Part shown: positions 1 to 10,215 of the stretch, in pieces | Numbering within the stretch: the first letter of the stretch is position 1 | Layout: each line of letters opens with the position of its first letter | Assembly: GCA_944323505.1 (NCBI GenBank) | Contig: CALUST010000011.1 | Location: 62,001-126,000 of the forward strand | Length of the DNA: 64,000 nucleotides | Reading direction: 5' to 3' | Source: an uncultured Bacteroidales bacterium | GTDB lineage: Bacteria; Bacteroidota; Bacteroidia; Bacteroidales; UBA932 | The notes under the pieces: generated by a model | What the model saw: only the letters and a program-made list of their open reading frames with translations | The model's database searches: none | What the model was told of the DNA's origin: nothing | Position numbers and translations under genes: made by a program

Positions 1-619
1 CGCTCAACGGAGTCTCGGAAAACAGATGCCCTGCAGCCTTGTCCATGACCTCATCATACTTTCCTGAACTGATTTCAGTGTCTATGAACCCGTCTCCCAT
101 GATGACCACCGGGATTCCGTTGCCCCGTGATGCCCGCTGTATCACTGACACCGTCCCGTCCTCCGAATAATCTTCGGAAGTCCCGGTCTTCTGCCCGTCC
201 TGTACAATCGTCACCGTCGCCAGAAGATCGTGGGCATTCCCGTCCGTATAAAATACGATATATCCGATCCTGGAGGCATCCCCGTCATTCGGTTCTATAT
301 TGAGGTTCAGACTGTACTTTGCAGCAGCCTTGGTATCGGCATCCTGTCCGATCCACGATGCGGTGGTCCCGACATTCAGGATATCGGGATCGATATCCGT
401 AGAAAACGAGATGCGCAGATCCCCTCCTTTTGCGGAAAAATGGTAGAGATCCTTATACAATATGATACGGTCCTTGCCGGAGTCCGTCTCTTCATCATCA
501 TGCCGGTCCTTTCCTGTATCAGGCTCGGCAAGACCGCACGAAACAGACACAGACATTACCAGCAGCAGGGAGAGACCTGCCAAAAAGAAAGAAATGCGAC
601 TTATCATACCACCTGTCAT
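1..619 (-). CDS. M64-family (IgA peptidase-like) lipoprotein, N-terminal part only
   Basis: The frame is open through 206 codons and runs off the left edge, so the C-terminus is missing. The N-terminus is a lipoprotein signal (hydrophobic stretch LAGLSLLLVMSVSVSC, lipidated Cys near residue 28). It is followed by an acidic linker and a beta-rich domain (about residues 50-150) resembling the N-terminal domain of Bacteroidota M64 proteins. The segment VVIMGDGFIDTEI near residue 175 matches the start of the M64 peptidase domain. The HExxH zinc site is not in view, so activity cannot be judged. The chosen ATG overlaps the atpG stop as ATGA; a second in-frame ATG lies at 607 (MISRISFF). The family assignment rests on motif memory and is moderately sure. 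Confidence 0.6.
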   Translation of the reverse strand, partial: MTGGMISRISFFLAGLSLLLVMSVSVSCGLAEPDTGKDRHDDEETDSGKDRIILYKDLYHFSAKGGDLRISFSTDIDPDILNVGTTASWIGQDADTKAAAKYSLNLNIEPNDGDASRIGYIVFYTDGNAHDLLATVTIVQDGQKTGTSEDYSEDGTVSVIQRASRGNGIPVVIMGDGFIDTEISSGKYDEVMDKAAGHLFSETPLS

Positions 620-1503
620 GCCAAAGATCCGCTCACTATATCCAGAAGTTCATCGGTAATCGACTGCTGGCGTTGCTTGTTGTACTGGAGAGTAAGTTCC
701 TGGAGCAATTGGTTGCCGTTGTCAGTTGCTTCCTGCATCGCCACAGTCCGCGCCGCATGCTCAGCCGCATTGGCATCCAGGAGCATCGTATATATCTTCA
801 GGACAAGAACCTGGGGAAGAAGTGATTTAAGCACTGTCGCGGCATCCGGTTCAATGATATAGTCCTTGAGCAGGAGAGACGCGGGTTCTTCGGCATCGCA
901 GGCCGGAGCAGGGCTGGTGAAAGGAAGGTATGTCTCCCTCACAAGACTTTGGGAAGAAGACGACTTGAAGTGGTTATAGACAAGTTCCACACGGTCAAAA
1001 TCCCCTCTCAGATAACCGTCAATCAGTCCACGGGCAAAATCTGCCGATTCTGAATAGTCATGTCTGTCCGCCAGCCTGTCATACTCTCCGACGGACCTGT
1101 AACCGGCCCTTGACACTGCATCAGCCATCTTGCGGCCGACAGGATAGACTATGATGTCTTCCTTTGTCAGACCTGCACCGAGGTATTCTTCGGCGACCTC
1201 GAGAAAATGCCTGATGACATTGGCATTGAATGCCCCGCACAATGAACTGCTTGAGGATACTGCCACTATCGCTACTTTCCTGAGCGGACGCTCAGACACA
1301 TATTCATCGCATACCGGGCCTGACTCGTCCGACAGAAGCCGGGACAGTATCTCATGCATGCTCTTCTCGTATGGCAGCATATTGGCTATGAGCCCCTGCA
1401 CCTTGTGCAATTTGGAAGATGCCACCATCTTCATTGCCGAGGTTATCTTCAGCGTACCGTTGACAGAATTAATCCTGCCCTTGATTTCTTTCAGCGATGC
1501 CAT
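616..1503 (-). CDS. atpG: ATP synthase F1 gamma subunit
   Basis: This 295-residue protein is the central rotor stalk of F1. It starts MASLKEIKGRINSVNGTLKITSAM, the usual gamma N-terminal helix, and ends with the matching C-terminal helix (ALTLQYN-like region ELTLQYNKQRQQSITDELLDIVSG). These two helices form the coiled coil that turns inside the alpha3beta3 ring. Length is normal. It is the last ATP synthase gene of the operon, 12 bp after atpA, and its stop overlaps the start of the following lipoprotein gene, suggesting translational coupling. Confidence 0.97.
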   Translation of the reverse strand: MASLKEIKGRINSVNGTLKITSAMKMVASSKLHKVQGLIANMLPYEKSMHEILSRLLSDESGPVCDEYVSERPLRKVAIVAVSSSSSLCGAFNANVIRHFLEVAEEYLGAGLTKEDIIVYPVGRKMADAVSRAGYRSVGEYDRLADRHDYSESADFARGLIDGYLRGDFDRVELVYNHFKSSSSQSLVRETYLPFTSPAPACDAEEPASLLLKDYIIEPDAATVLKSLLPQVLVLKIYTMLLDANAAEHAARTVAMQEATDNGNQLLQELTLQYNKQRQQSITDELLDIVSGSLA

Positions 1504-1515
1504 ATCCGAGCCTCC

Positions 1516-3129
1516 TTATGACCTGGTGACAGACGGGACAGGCGTCTTGCGGTACTGTTCCGCCACGGCATCAGCCACCTTTTCGATGACAGATGTTATC
1601 GTGTCGTCAATCTTGCCGGCAGAAAGAGGTTCAAGCACATCCTTCTCATGTGAGCCATGCAGCCTGTCGAGGAACAACGCCTGGAATTCGCGGACCTTGT
1701 CAAGAGGGACATCCTTCATGAGGGCATGGGTCCCGCAATACAGTATGGCCACCTGCTCGCCTACAGGCATAGGTGAATACTGCGGCTGGATAAGAAGCTC
1801 ATTGTTTTTCCTTCCCTTGTCAAGTGCCATCGCTGTCACAGGATCCATATCGCTGCTGAACTTGGAGAACGCCTCCAGTTCCCTGTACTGCGCCTGGTCT
1901 ATCTTCAGGGTACCGGCCACTTTCTTCATGCTCTTGACCTGCGCACTTCCTCCGACACGAGACACTGAGATGCCCACATTGATTGCAGGACGGAATCCCC
2001 TGTTGAACAGATCGCTCTCAAGGAATATCTGACCGTCTGTAATGGAAATGACATTCGTCGGGATATATGCCGAGACATCACCGGCCTGGGTCTCGATGAT
2101 AGGCAGCGCCGTCAGGGAGCCTCCGCATCTTACCTTGCCTTTGAGGCTTTCCGGAAGATCGTTCATCTGCTCGGCCACCTCCTGCTGACCGATAATCTTA
2201 GCGGCCCTTTCCAGCAGTCTGGAATGAAGATAGAATATGTCTCCCGGATATGCCTCCCTTCCTGAAGGACGGCGGAGAATCAGAGACACCTCACGATATG
2301 CCACAGCCTGCTTGGAGAGGTCATCATACACCACCAGCGCGTGCCGCCCGGTATCACGGAAATACTCGCCTATGGCCGCCCCTGCAAACGGGGCATAATA
2401 CTGCATCGCCGCCGGATCCGCCGCAGTGGCAGCGACAACTACAGTATAGTCCATCGCGCCTTTCTGCCTCAGGGTATTGACAATGTTAGCCACTGTGGAA
2501 GCCTTCTGTCCCACAGCCACATAGATACAATACACAGGGTCACCTGCGAGATATGCGGAACGCTGGTTGATGATGGTGTCTATGGCTATCGCCGTCTTGC
2601 CTGTCTGGCGGTCACCGATTATCAGTTCCCTCTGCCCCCTGCCGATAGGAATCATGGCATCTATGGCCTTCAGTCCCGTCTGCAACGGCTCTGTGACAGG
2701 CTGACGGAAAATGACTCCCGGAGCCTTCCTTTCCAGCGGCATCTCCGTCAGTTCTCCGGTTATGGCACCCCGGCCGTCAAGCGGTGCTCCAAGCGGATCC
2801 ACAACCCTGCCGAGCATTCCTTCCCCGACATCAATGGATGCGATACGCCCTGTCCTCTTCACGGTCATACCCTCCTTGATCAGGTCGGTAGGCCCAAGGA
2901 GAACGGCTCCGACATTGTCCTCCTCCAGATTCATCACCACTGCCTTGACACCGTTCTCAAACTCAAGGAGTTCGTTAGCCTCGGCATTAATCAGACCGAA
3001 TATCCTCACCACACCGTCGCTGACCTGCAGCACCTCACCAACTTCCTCATATTTGAGTTCGGTACTGATCTCCTTGAGCTGCCTCAGCAGCACATCCGAT
3101 ATTTCACTTGGTTTTATATTCTGAGCCAT
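1516..3129 (-). CDS. atpA: ATP synthase F1 alpha subunit
   Basis: The 537-residue protein forms the non-catalytic nucleotide-binding subunit of F1. A Walker A motif, [11 protein letters not shown], lies near residue 170, and [17 protein letters not shown] with its conserved Arg near residue 370 completes the alpha signature. The ATG at 3129 ([11 protein letters not shown]) is chosen because an upstream in-frame extension would lie inside atpH and has no homologous look. It sits 4 bp after the atpH stop. It is cotranscribed with the rest of the operon. Confidence 0.97.
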   Translation of the reverse strand: MAQNIKPSEISDVLLRQLKEISTELKYEEVGEVLQVSDGVVRIFGLINAEANELLEFENGVKAVVMNLEEDNVGAVLLGPTDLIKEGMTVKRTGRIASIDVGEGMLGRVVDPLGAPLDGRGAITGELTEMPLERKAPGVIFRQPVTEPLQTGLKAIDAMIPIGRGQRELIIGDRQTGKTAIAIDTIINQRSAYLAGDPVYCIYVAVGQKASTVANIVNTLRQKGAMDYTVVVAATAADPAAMQYYAPFAGAAIGEYFRDTGRHALVVYDDLSKQAVAYREVSLILRRPSGREAYPGDIFYLHSRLLERAAKIIGQQEVAEQMNDLPESLKGKVRCGGSLTALPIIETQAGDVSAYIPTNVISITDGQIFLESDLFNRGFRPAINVGISVSRVGGSAQVKSMKKVAGTLKIDQAQYRELEAFSKFSSDMDPVTAMALDKGRKNNELLIQPQYSPMPVGEQVAILYCGTHALMKDVPLDKVREFQALFLDRLHGSHEKDVLEPLSAGKIDDTITSVIEKVADAVAEQYRKTPVPSVTRS

Positions 3130-3133
3130 AATT

Positions 3134-3694
3134 CTATACAATTCTTCTGTTCTTCTCGATGAACTGGCGTCTGATGCCGTTGAGTTGCGAGACCACACTC
3201 GCATCCAGCCGCAGTCCGTCCATATCGAATATGAATCCCCCTATTATAGACGGGTCCACCCTCGTCTCTAACTCAAGCGTCCCGCCCGTCTCCTCATGGA
3301 CGATATCCGTCAGTTTCCTCTTCAGAGCCTCGGAGTCAGCGGCCATCACGAGCCTGCCATGGCTGATCTTGTTTTCCTTCCTGTACTTGTCCATGAATAT
3401 CAGGAGCATAAGATGCAGGTATTTTGTCCTGCGGTTCTTCATCACCATCCTGAAAAACCTGACAAGTTCAGGCGCGGCCTTCTCAGGGCCACCCAGCGCA
3501 GTAGTCAGAATCCGCAGTTTCACCTGGTCGGACGTGGCCTTGGGATGGCGGATGAGAAGCCTCATGTCCTCCACGGAAGAAAAGCAGTCCGCCAGACTCC
3601 TCGCCTGGGCGTAGACAGTCTCACCGTTTCCGGTACAGTCCGCATACTTCAGAAGAGCCTCCGCATATCTTGATGAAACTATCCCTATATCCAT
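3134..3694 (-). CDS. atpH: ATP synthase F1 delta subunit
   Basis: This 186-residue protein is the delta (OSCP-type) subunit that ties the peripheral stalk to the top of F1. The N-terminal segment [18 protein letters not shown] is the conserved helix that contacts alpha, and the C-terminal [18 protein letters not shown] is the usual delta motif. It lies between atpF (5 bp gap) and atpA (4 bp gap). Length is normal for the family. Confidence 0.95.
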   Translation of the reverse strand: MDIGIVSSRYAEALLKYADCTGNGETVYAQARSLADCFSSVEDMRLLIRHPKATSDQVKLRILTTALGGPEKAAPELVRFFRMVMKNRRTKYLHLMLLIFMDKYRKENKISHGRLVMAADSEALKRKLTDIVHEETGGTLELETRVDPSIIGGFIFDMDGLRLDASVVSQLNGIRRQFIEKNRRIV

Positions 3695-3699
3695 GACCG

Positions 3700-4212
3700 T
3701 CAGTTCTTGTCTGCCTGGCCGGAAGCCGACACTTCGTCAAGCATCTTGTACACGAGTTCCATCTGTGCCTTGTCGGAGGAAAGATCCTTCCTGATGACCT
3801 TTTCCGCCACATTCACAGAAAGCAGGGCCACCTGGCTGCGGATTTCACGCAACGCACTCTCCTTCTCGGCCTCGATCCTGACCTTGGCTTCCTCCAGTAT
3901 TTTTCTTGCCTCGTCCTGGGCCTTCTCTTGTGCCTGCCGGACGATATTGTCCCGCGCCTGCGCGGCTTCCTTGAGTATCCGGGCCTGCTCTTCCCGCGCC
4001 TGTGCTATCATACGTGCCTGCTCTTCCATCAGATGGCCTATCTTCTCATCGGCCTCCTTGGCCAGACGCAAGGAATTGTCGATGTACTCCCTGCGCTTCT
4101 CCAGCATCCCCGTAATCACAGGGAAGCCGAACTTCGCAAGCACAAAGAACACTATCGCGAAGATAAGGACCATCCAGAACAGCAGTCCGCTATCCGGTAA
4201 AAGCAGAGACAT
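3700..4212 (-). CDS. atpF: ATP synthase F0 b subunit
   Basis: This 170-residue protein forms the peripheral stalk. One membrane helix (LLFWMVLIFAIVFFVLAKFGF, about residues 10-30) is followed by a long charged, Glu/Lys/Ala-rich helix that would form the right-handed coiled-coil dimer. It lies 4 bp after atpE and 5 bp before atpH. A single b gene is present; no separate b' gene is seen. Confidence 0.95.
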   Translation of the reverse strand: MSLLLPDSGLLFWMVLIFAIVFFVLAKFGFPVITGMLEKRREYIDNSLRLAKEADEKIGHLMEEQARMIAQAREEQARILKEAAQARDNIVRQAQEKAQDEARKILEEAKVRIEAEKESALREIRSQVALLSVNVAEKVIRKDLSSDKAQMELVYKMLDEVSASGQADKN

Positions 4213-4216
4213 GGTA

Positions 4217-4498
<282 letters not shown>

Positions 4499-4512
4499 TT
4501 ATGTATTCAATT

Positions 4513-5643
4513 TCAGGATTTCCCCGTCTCCGGCCTTTCCCTTGACAGACCGATGAACACCGCCGACAGCATCGTGAACACATAGGCCTGGATGAACGCA
4601 ACAAGCAGTTCAAGACAGTCCATGAATATCCCGAACACCACCGAGATGATTGTCATCGAAGTCCCTATGGCAATACCGATCTTCGCCGCAATGAAAATGA
4701 TGGACACGACACACAATATCAGGCAATGCCCTGCCATGATATTGGCGAAAAGTCTTATCATCAGCGAGAACGGCTTCGTGAACACCCCGAATATCTCCAG
4801 CACTATCATGATCGGCTTCAGCCACAACGGCACGTCCGGCCAGAATATGTCCTTCCAGTAATGCCTGTTCGTGGTCAGGTTCACTATCATGAAAGTGATG
4901 AAAGCCAATACGAACGTGACAGTGATATTGCCTGTGACATTCGCCCCTCCCGGGAAGAACGGGACGATACCCATCAGGTTGTTTATCAGGATGAAGAAGA
5001 AGACGGTCAGAAGATACGGGGCGAACCTGGCATAGCCCGGGCCTATCGTATCCTTGATGACATCATCGTTGATCATCGCTATCACCGGTTCAAGCAGGGC
5101 TGCAACCCCGCGTGGAGCCTCCGAGAGGGCATCATGCCGTCTGTACCATCTCGAACAACTGAGAATCAGCGCCACCAGCAGGATGCTGCTTATCATCAGC
5201 GCAAGCACATTCCTGGTAATGGATATGTCAAACGGACGGATCTCATTGCCGTCGGCATCCAGTTCGACTATCTTCCCGTCGAACCTGTCAGAAGACGAGA
5301 TATGAAGACCTTCATATCCGGTCCCGTCCTCAAGCCGTGAAGAGAGGAAGCAATGCCAGCCGGTACTGCTGCGGACTATCACAGGAAGGGGTATGGAAAT
5401 CTTCCGTCCGCCGATGTCCGTAATATGCCATTCATAGGAGTCCCCGATGTGTCCGAATATAATCCCATAGACATCCACATCATCGGATTGCTCCGCCGCA
5501 TCATCTTCAGGCATGACTGCAGACGCCACCGCATCGTCCTGCTCCGGCACCACCACTGCCTCCGTATCGGCGGCCCCGGCAGCAAGCGGCAGGACAGCCG
5601 CCATGACAGAAAGCAATATATGTCTTATCCCTCTTCCCATCAT
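4513..5643 (-). CDS. atpB: ATP synthase F0 a subunit
   Basis: This 376-residue protein carries the proton half-channels facing the c ring. The conserved MIRLFANIMAGHCL helix with the essential Arg is near residue 290. The protein has an extra ~130-residue N-terminal region that begins with a signal peptide (RHILLSVMAAVLPLAAGAA) and continues with a periplasmic domain, as is common in Bacteroidota a subunits. The ATG at 5643 (or the adjacent one at 5640) is chosen because it follows the atpC stop by 7 bp. A longer upstream extension would overlap atpC entirely. Confidence 0.93.
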   Translation of the reverse strand: MMGRGIRHILLSVMAAVLPLAAGAADTEAVVVPEQDDAVASAVMPEDDAAEQSDDVDVYGIIFGHIGDSYEWHITDIGGRKISIPLPVIVRSSTGWHCFLSSRLEDGTGYEGLHISSSDRFDGKIVELDADGNEIRPFDISITRNVLALMISSILLVALILSCSRWYRRHDALSEAPRGVAALLEPVIAMINDDVIKDTIGPGYARFAPYLLTVFFFILINNLMGIVPFFPGGANVTGNITVTFVLAFITFMIVNLTTNRHYWKDIFWPDVPLWLKPIMIVLEIFGVFTKPFSLMIRLFANIMAGHCLILCVVSIIFIAAKIGIAIGTSMTIISVVFGIFMDCLELLVAFIQAYVFTMLSAVFIGLSRERPETGKS

Positions 5644-5650
5644 AAGATAT

Positions 5651-5905
5651 TCATAACTCTGCACAGACGGACACCGTGTTGTCGCTGACCTCCACAAAAC
5701 CGGATCTGATATGCAGAGAGGACGGTTTGCCGCCGACCACATATTCGACATCCCCCTCGACGAGAGAGGAGATAATCGGGGCGTGTCCCGACAATACGGT
5801 GAACCTGCCACCCTGTCCCGGCAATGACACCTTCTCCACCATCAGTCCGGCGAGTGAATTCTCCGGAGACGTTATATTAAGGTATATGTCCGACTTTTTC
5901 ATCAT
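5651..5905 (-). CDS. atpC: ATP synthase F1 epsilon subunit
   Basis: This 84-residue protein has only the beta-sandwich domain (LPGQGGRFTVLSGHAPIISSL motif) and lacks the C-terminal helical hairpin found in longer epsilon subunits. The helical part mediates ATP inhibition in other bacteria, so that brake is probably absent here. Short epsilon subunits are usual in Bacteroidales. It lies 26 bp after atpD. Confidence 0.94.
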   Translation of the reverse strand: MMKKSDIYLNITSPENSLAGLMVEKVSLPGQGGRFTVLSGHAPIISSLVEGDVEYVVGGKPSSLHIRSGFVEVSDNTVSVCAEL

Positions 5906-5931
5906 GATTCATTCCTTATGCAGCCACAGCC

Positions 5932-7500
<1,569 letters not shown>

Positions 7501-7517
7501 TCAAGTCCTCCGGCAAA

Positions 7518-7569
7518 TAAAAAATACGAGGGAGACTAAAGCAGGAAACACCCGTCCCAGTCGCCCTCG
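7518..7569 (-). terminator. Intrinsic terminator after the histidine kinase gene
   Basis: Read on the minus strand, an 11-bp stem (7559-7569 with 7527-7537, one mismatch) is followed by a T-rich tract. It lies between the kinase stop and atpD and would separate the two transcripts. A TAAATTTGC box just upstream (about 7568-7576) could be the atpD -7 element, but no -33 was found and it would start the transcript inside the stem. Confidence 0.6.
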
Positions 7570-7594
7570 CAAATTTATTGATAATTTTTACAAT

Positions 7595-9325
7595 TCAGGA
7601 GACCTTCAATGAAAAAATGAATTCAAGTCCGCCTTCCTTTCTGTTGACAGCCCTTATGTCGCCTCCGTGGAAGGCTATGGCATTGCGGACTATAGAGAGC
7701 CCCAGACCCGAGCCTCCTGCATCCCTTGTCCTGCCCTCGGACACTCTGTAGAACCTTTCGAAGATTCTCGAAAGATGCTCCTCACTCACGCCGTTTCCGG
7801 TGTCATAATATGTAAAATGATAATGACCGTCATTCTTGGCGTAGCACTCCAGATGGATTCTCACTCCCTCACCGGCATATTTCAGACTGTTCTCGACCAG
7901 GTTCCTGAATATAGAATAGATGAGGGTCATGTTGCCGATGACGGCAAGATTGTCCTCCAGAAGATTCTCGACAACAACATTCCTGCTGTCAATCATGGTT
8001 CTGAACTCCTCGAACACCTCTTCGGCGACAGACCTGAGATTGACCTTCTCCTTCTGCAACTGCTCCGGAGCCTCTTCAATCTTGGTAATCAGTGCAATAT
8101 CTCTTATGAGATCCGACAGGCGCAGAGACTGGGCATAGGCCCTGTCTATGAACACCTGCCTGCGGTCCTCCGAAATCCCCGGGCAGGACACCAGTGTCTC
8201 AAGGTAACCTCTTATGCTGCTGACAGGCGTACGGAGCTCGTGTGCTATATTGTTGGTCATCTGCTGCTTCATATCCTTGTTCTTCTCGGCGGCAGTCACG
8301 TCATTGATGGTAATCTCAAAGCCATTGTCGGGATAAATGAGCATCTGGATGTCATAGTTCCGACCGCCTTTTGCATGTTTGAACCTGAATACCGGAGGAT
8401 AGTCCGTCTTGACCGGCACACTCAGGTCAAGGAACTCATACAAAGGAGCGAATACCGGGCTTTTCCAGATGTCCGCAATGTCAGGCGTCGGCCTGTCAAG
8501 GAGAGTATTCACAAACTGGATGAACCTGTAGTTGGCATACTGCTTCTCCCTGTCAGGCGAAAATATGGCGATACCTCCCTCATAATAATGTATATGCAGC
8601 AGCAGCCTCTCTTTCTCAAGGGCTATCATCCTGTTGCTGCTCTCAAGCCGGCGGTAGCTCTCAAGCATCTTCTCTCCTATATCCCCGAGTTCCGAGTCGG
8701 GGAAAGATATGCTGTCATAGTCAACCGCCTCTTTCTCTGCGGCCTCTGCAAGACTGTGAAGCCTCGATATGCCCTCCCCGAAATGGTCGGCAAGGAAAAT
8801 CAGAGAGAACAGCGCGACCACAAAAAGGGAGAACACGAGTATCAGAAACAGCGTATCCGGCTGGAAAAACCTCTTGACATCCACCTCGTAAGGCAACGCC
8901 ACCCTGATGATGGTGCCATCATACGACTTGGCAAAATAGAAATACGGGAGCCCTGTGGTATCCGACTCCCTTATGGAAAAGCCTTCCGAGCCTGCAACGG
9001 ACTGCTGCACCTCGGGCCTCATCAGATGATTGTCAAGGGTATCCGCATCAGCCCTCGAATCAAATACAACCTTCCCATCCTTTGCCACCACTGTCACCCT
9101 TAGCTCTGACGGCAGCAGCGGAAGCACATCCCGACAGTCATCCGCCCTTGCAATCACATCGGCATAGACGGCAAGCCTGGATCTGAGTATCTCTTTCTTG
9201 TACCTTCGCTCGCTGCTGAGCTGGAAGAGCACTATCAACGCCGCAAATACAGTGAATACCCCGGCAAAATACAGCAGCAACTGCTTCTTGTATGTCCGTT
9301 TCCCTTTCATCTTCAATACTGACAT
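7595..9325 (-). CDS. PhoR-like sensor histidine kinase
   Basis: This 576-residue inner-membrane kinase has two membrane helices (about residues 12-32 and 160-183) flanking a sensing domain of ~125 residues. A linker, a PAS-like segment, HisKA with phosphoacceptor His362 in AHELRTPVSSIRG, and a HATPase domain (NLVENSLKYAG, DTGNGVS, GGSGLGLSIVRNA) follow. The ATG at 9325 is chosen; it follows the regulator stop by 4 bp with AGG next to it, while a GTG at 9349 would overlap. Neighbourhood with a divergent phosphate transporter suggests a PhoR role, which is inference. Confidence 0.85.
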   Translation of the reverse strand: MSVLKMKGKRTYKKQLLLYFAGVFTVFAALIVLFQLSSERRYKKEILRSRLAVYADVIARADDCRDVLPLLPSELRVTVVAKDGKVVFDSRADADTLDNHLMRPEVQQSVAGSEGFSIRESDTTGLPYFYFAKSYDGTIIRVALPYEVDVKRFFQPDTLFLILVFSLFVVALFSLIFLADHFGEGISRLHSLAEAAEKEAVDYDSISFPDSELGDIGEKMLESYRRLESSNRMIALEKERLLLHIHYYEGGIAIFSPDREKQYANYRFIQFVNTLLDRPTPDIADIWKSPVFAPLYEFLDLSVPVKTDYPPVFRFKHAKGGRNYDIQMLIYPDNGFEITINDVTAAEKNKDMKQQMTNNIAHELRTPVSSIRGYLETLVSCPGISEDRRQVFIDRAYAQSLRLSDLIRDIALITKIEEAPEQLQKEKVNLRSVAEEVFEEFRTMIDSRNVVVENLLEDNLAVIGNMTLIYSIFRNLVENSLKYAGEGVRIHLECYAKNDGHYHFTYYDTGNGVSEEHLSRIFERFYRVSEGRTRDAGGSGLGLSIVRNAIAFHGGDIRAVNRKEGGLEFIFSLKVS

Positions 9326-9329
9326 CCTG

Positions 9330-10025
9330 TCAGATGCTGTCCGTGACACTGAAACAATAGCCGTACCCGGACCTGTTGGTAAGATAATTCTTGTACTTCC
9401 CGAGTTTACCCCTTATACGGGCGATATGGACATCGACCGTCCTGTCGAGAACATACGGGGCATCTTTCCACAGTTCTCCTATAATCTCCTCGCGCGAATA
9501 GACCCTCCCCGCGTGACTGGCCAGCAGGCTCAGTATCTCGAATTCTTTTTTTGAGAGCAAAATCGCCTCGCCGTCAGAATAGACCATCTTCTGCATCGTG
9601 TCAATCTTCAGATGCCCTGCCTCTATCGGCTCGGTCTCCCTTTCTTTTTCAACATGTACCCTGCTGCGCTTGATGACAGCCTTCACCCGCGCCAGCACCT
9701 CATGTATAGAGAACGGTTTTCCGATGTAGTCGTCCCCGCCTGCAGAAAAACCTGTCAGAAGGTCATTCTCCCCGCTTCTTGCCGTCAGGAATATTATCGG
9801 CACCTGCGTCTTCTTCTCCTTCCTGAGAACTTCGGCCATCTTGAAACCGGACATCCCCTCCATCATGACATCAAGGAGAATAAGAGAATGAGACGGAGAG
9901 AAGACCGAAAGAGCCTCCTCTGCAGATTCGGCACAGTCAACCTCATAACCGGCGTTCTCCAGGTTGAACCTGAGTATCTCCCTTATGTCCGCCTCGTCAT
10001 CGACAATCAACACCTTGTCTTTCAT
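9330..10025 (-). CDS. OmpR/PhoB-family response regulator
   Basis: This 231-residue regulator has an N-terminal receiver with Asp9/Asp10, phospho-acceptor Asp52 (LILLDVMMEG) and Lys103 (IGKPFS). A C-terminal winged-helix DNA-binding domain follows (LSKKEFEILSLLASHAGRV, with VDVHIARIRGKLG). It is the partner of the kinase encoded directly downstream. The ATG at 10025 is preferred over an in-frame TTG at 10031. A -7 box lies only 18 bp upstream, so the leader is short. It may bind the TTAACA repeats at 10105-10148. Confidence 0.88.
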   Translation of the reverse strand: MKDKVLIVDDEADIREILRFNLENAGYEVDCAESAEEALSVFSPSHSLILLDVMMEGMSGFKMAEVLRKEKKTQVPIIFLTARSGENDLLTGFSAGGDDYIGKPFSIHEVLARVKAVIKRSRVHVEKERETEPIEAGHLKIDTMQKMVYSDGEAILLSKKEFEILSLLASHAGRVYSREEIIGELWKDAPYVLDRTVDVHIARIRGKLGKYKNYLTNRSGYGYCFSVTDSI

Positions 10026-10043
10026 CAGCAATACGTTTTTCAG

Positions 10044-10052
10044 GCAAAGGTA
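10044..10052 (-). promoter_or_regulatory. -7 element of the response-regulator promoter
   Basis: Minus-strand TACCTTTGC matches the Bacteroidota -7 consensus TAnnTTTG. No TTTG is present at the usual 19-21 bp upstream, which fits an activator-dependent promoter. The Pho-box-like repeats lie about 53 bp further upstream. Confidence 0.45.
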
Positions 10053-10104
10053 TGGTTTTTAATGTTCCGAATTCCACATTAAAGAGAAATATTTGATTAC
10101 GGAA

Positions 10105-10148
10105 CTGTTAAAATAATATTACAATTTCTCTTAACAATAATTTAACAG
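10105..10148. promoter_or_regulatory. Probable Pho box between the regulator and phosphate transporter genes
   Basis: TTAACA occurs at 10131 and 10142 with 11-bp periodicity, and TTACAA at 10119 extends the phase. The segment ends in an inverted repeat, CTGTTAAA (10105-10112) and TTTAACAG (10141-10148). Direct TTAACA-like repeats of 11-bp period are the known form of Gram-positive PhoP boxes, and an 11-bp period is also seen in PhoB boxes. Its end is 32 bp before the transporter's -7 box. Binding by the adjacent regulator is inferred. Confidence 0.5.
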
Positions 10149-10179
10149 GACGTAATAGTTATAAATTGGAATAATCAAT

Positions 10180-10188
10180 TACCTTTGC
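10180..10188 (+). promoter_or_regulatory. -7 element of the phosphate transporter promoter
   Basis: TACCTTTGC matches TAnnTTTG, with the start codon 28 bp downstream. No TTTG is found at -33. The same nonamer serves the divergent regulator gene, so the two promoters look like a matched pair under one control. Confidence 0.5.
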
Positions 10189-10215
10189 CGCCGAAATTTT
10201 ACAATTCTGAATCCT

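Noticed and set aside
7667..9103. Long open frame (478 codons) on the plus strand opposite the histidine kinase
   Set aside because: It lies wholly antisense to a gene with clear kinase motifs and its translation shows no domain. The same holds for long antisense frames at 20963-22078, 25543-26766, 52201-53220 and 60205-61713; they follow from codon bias.
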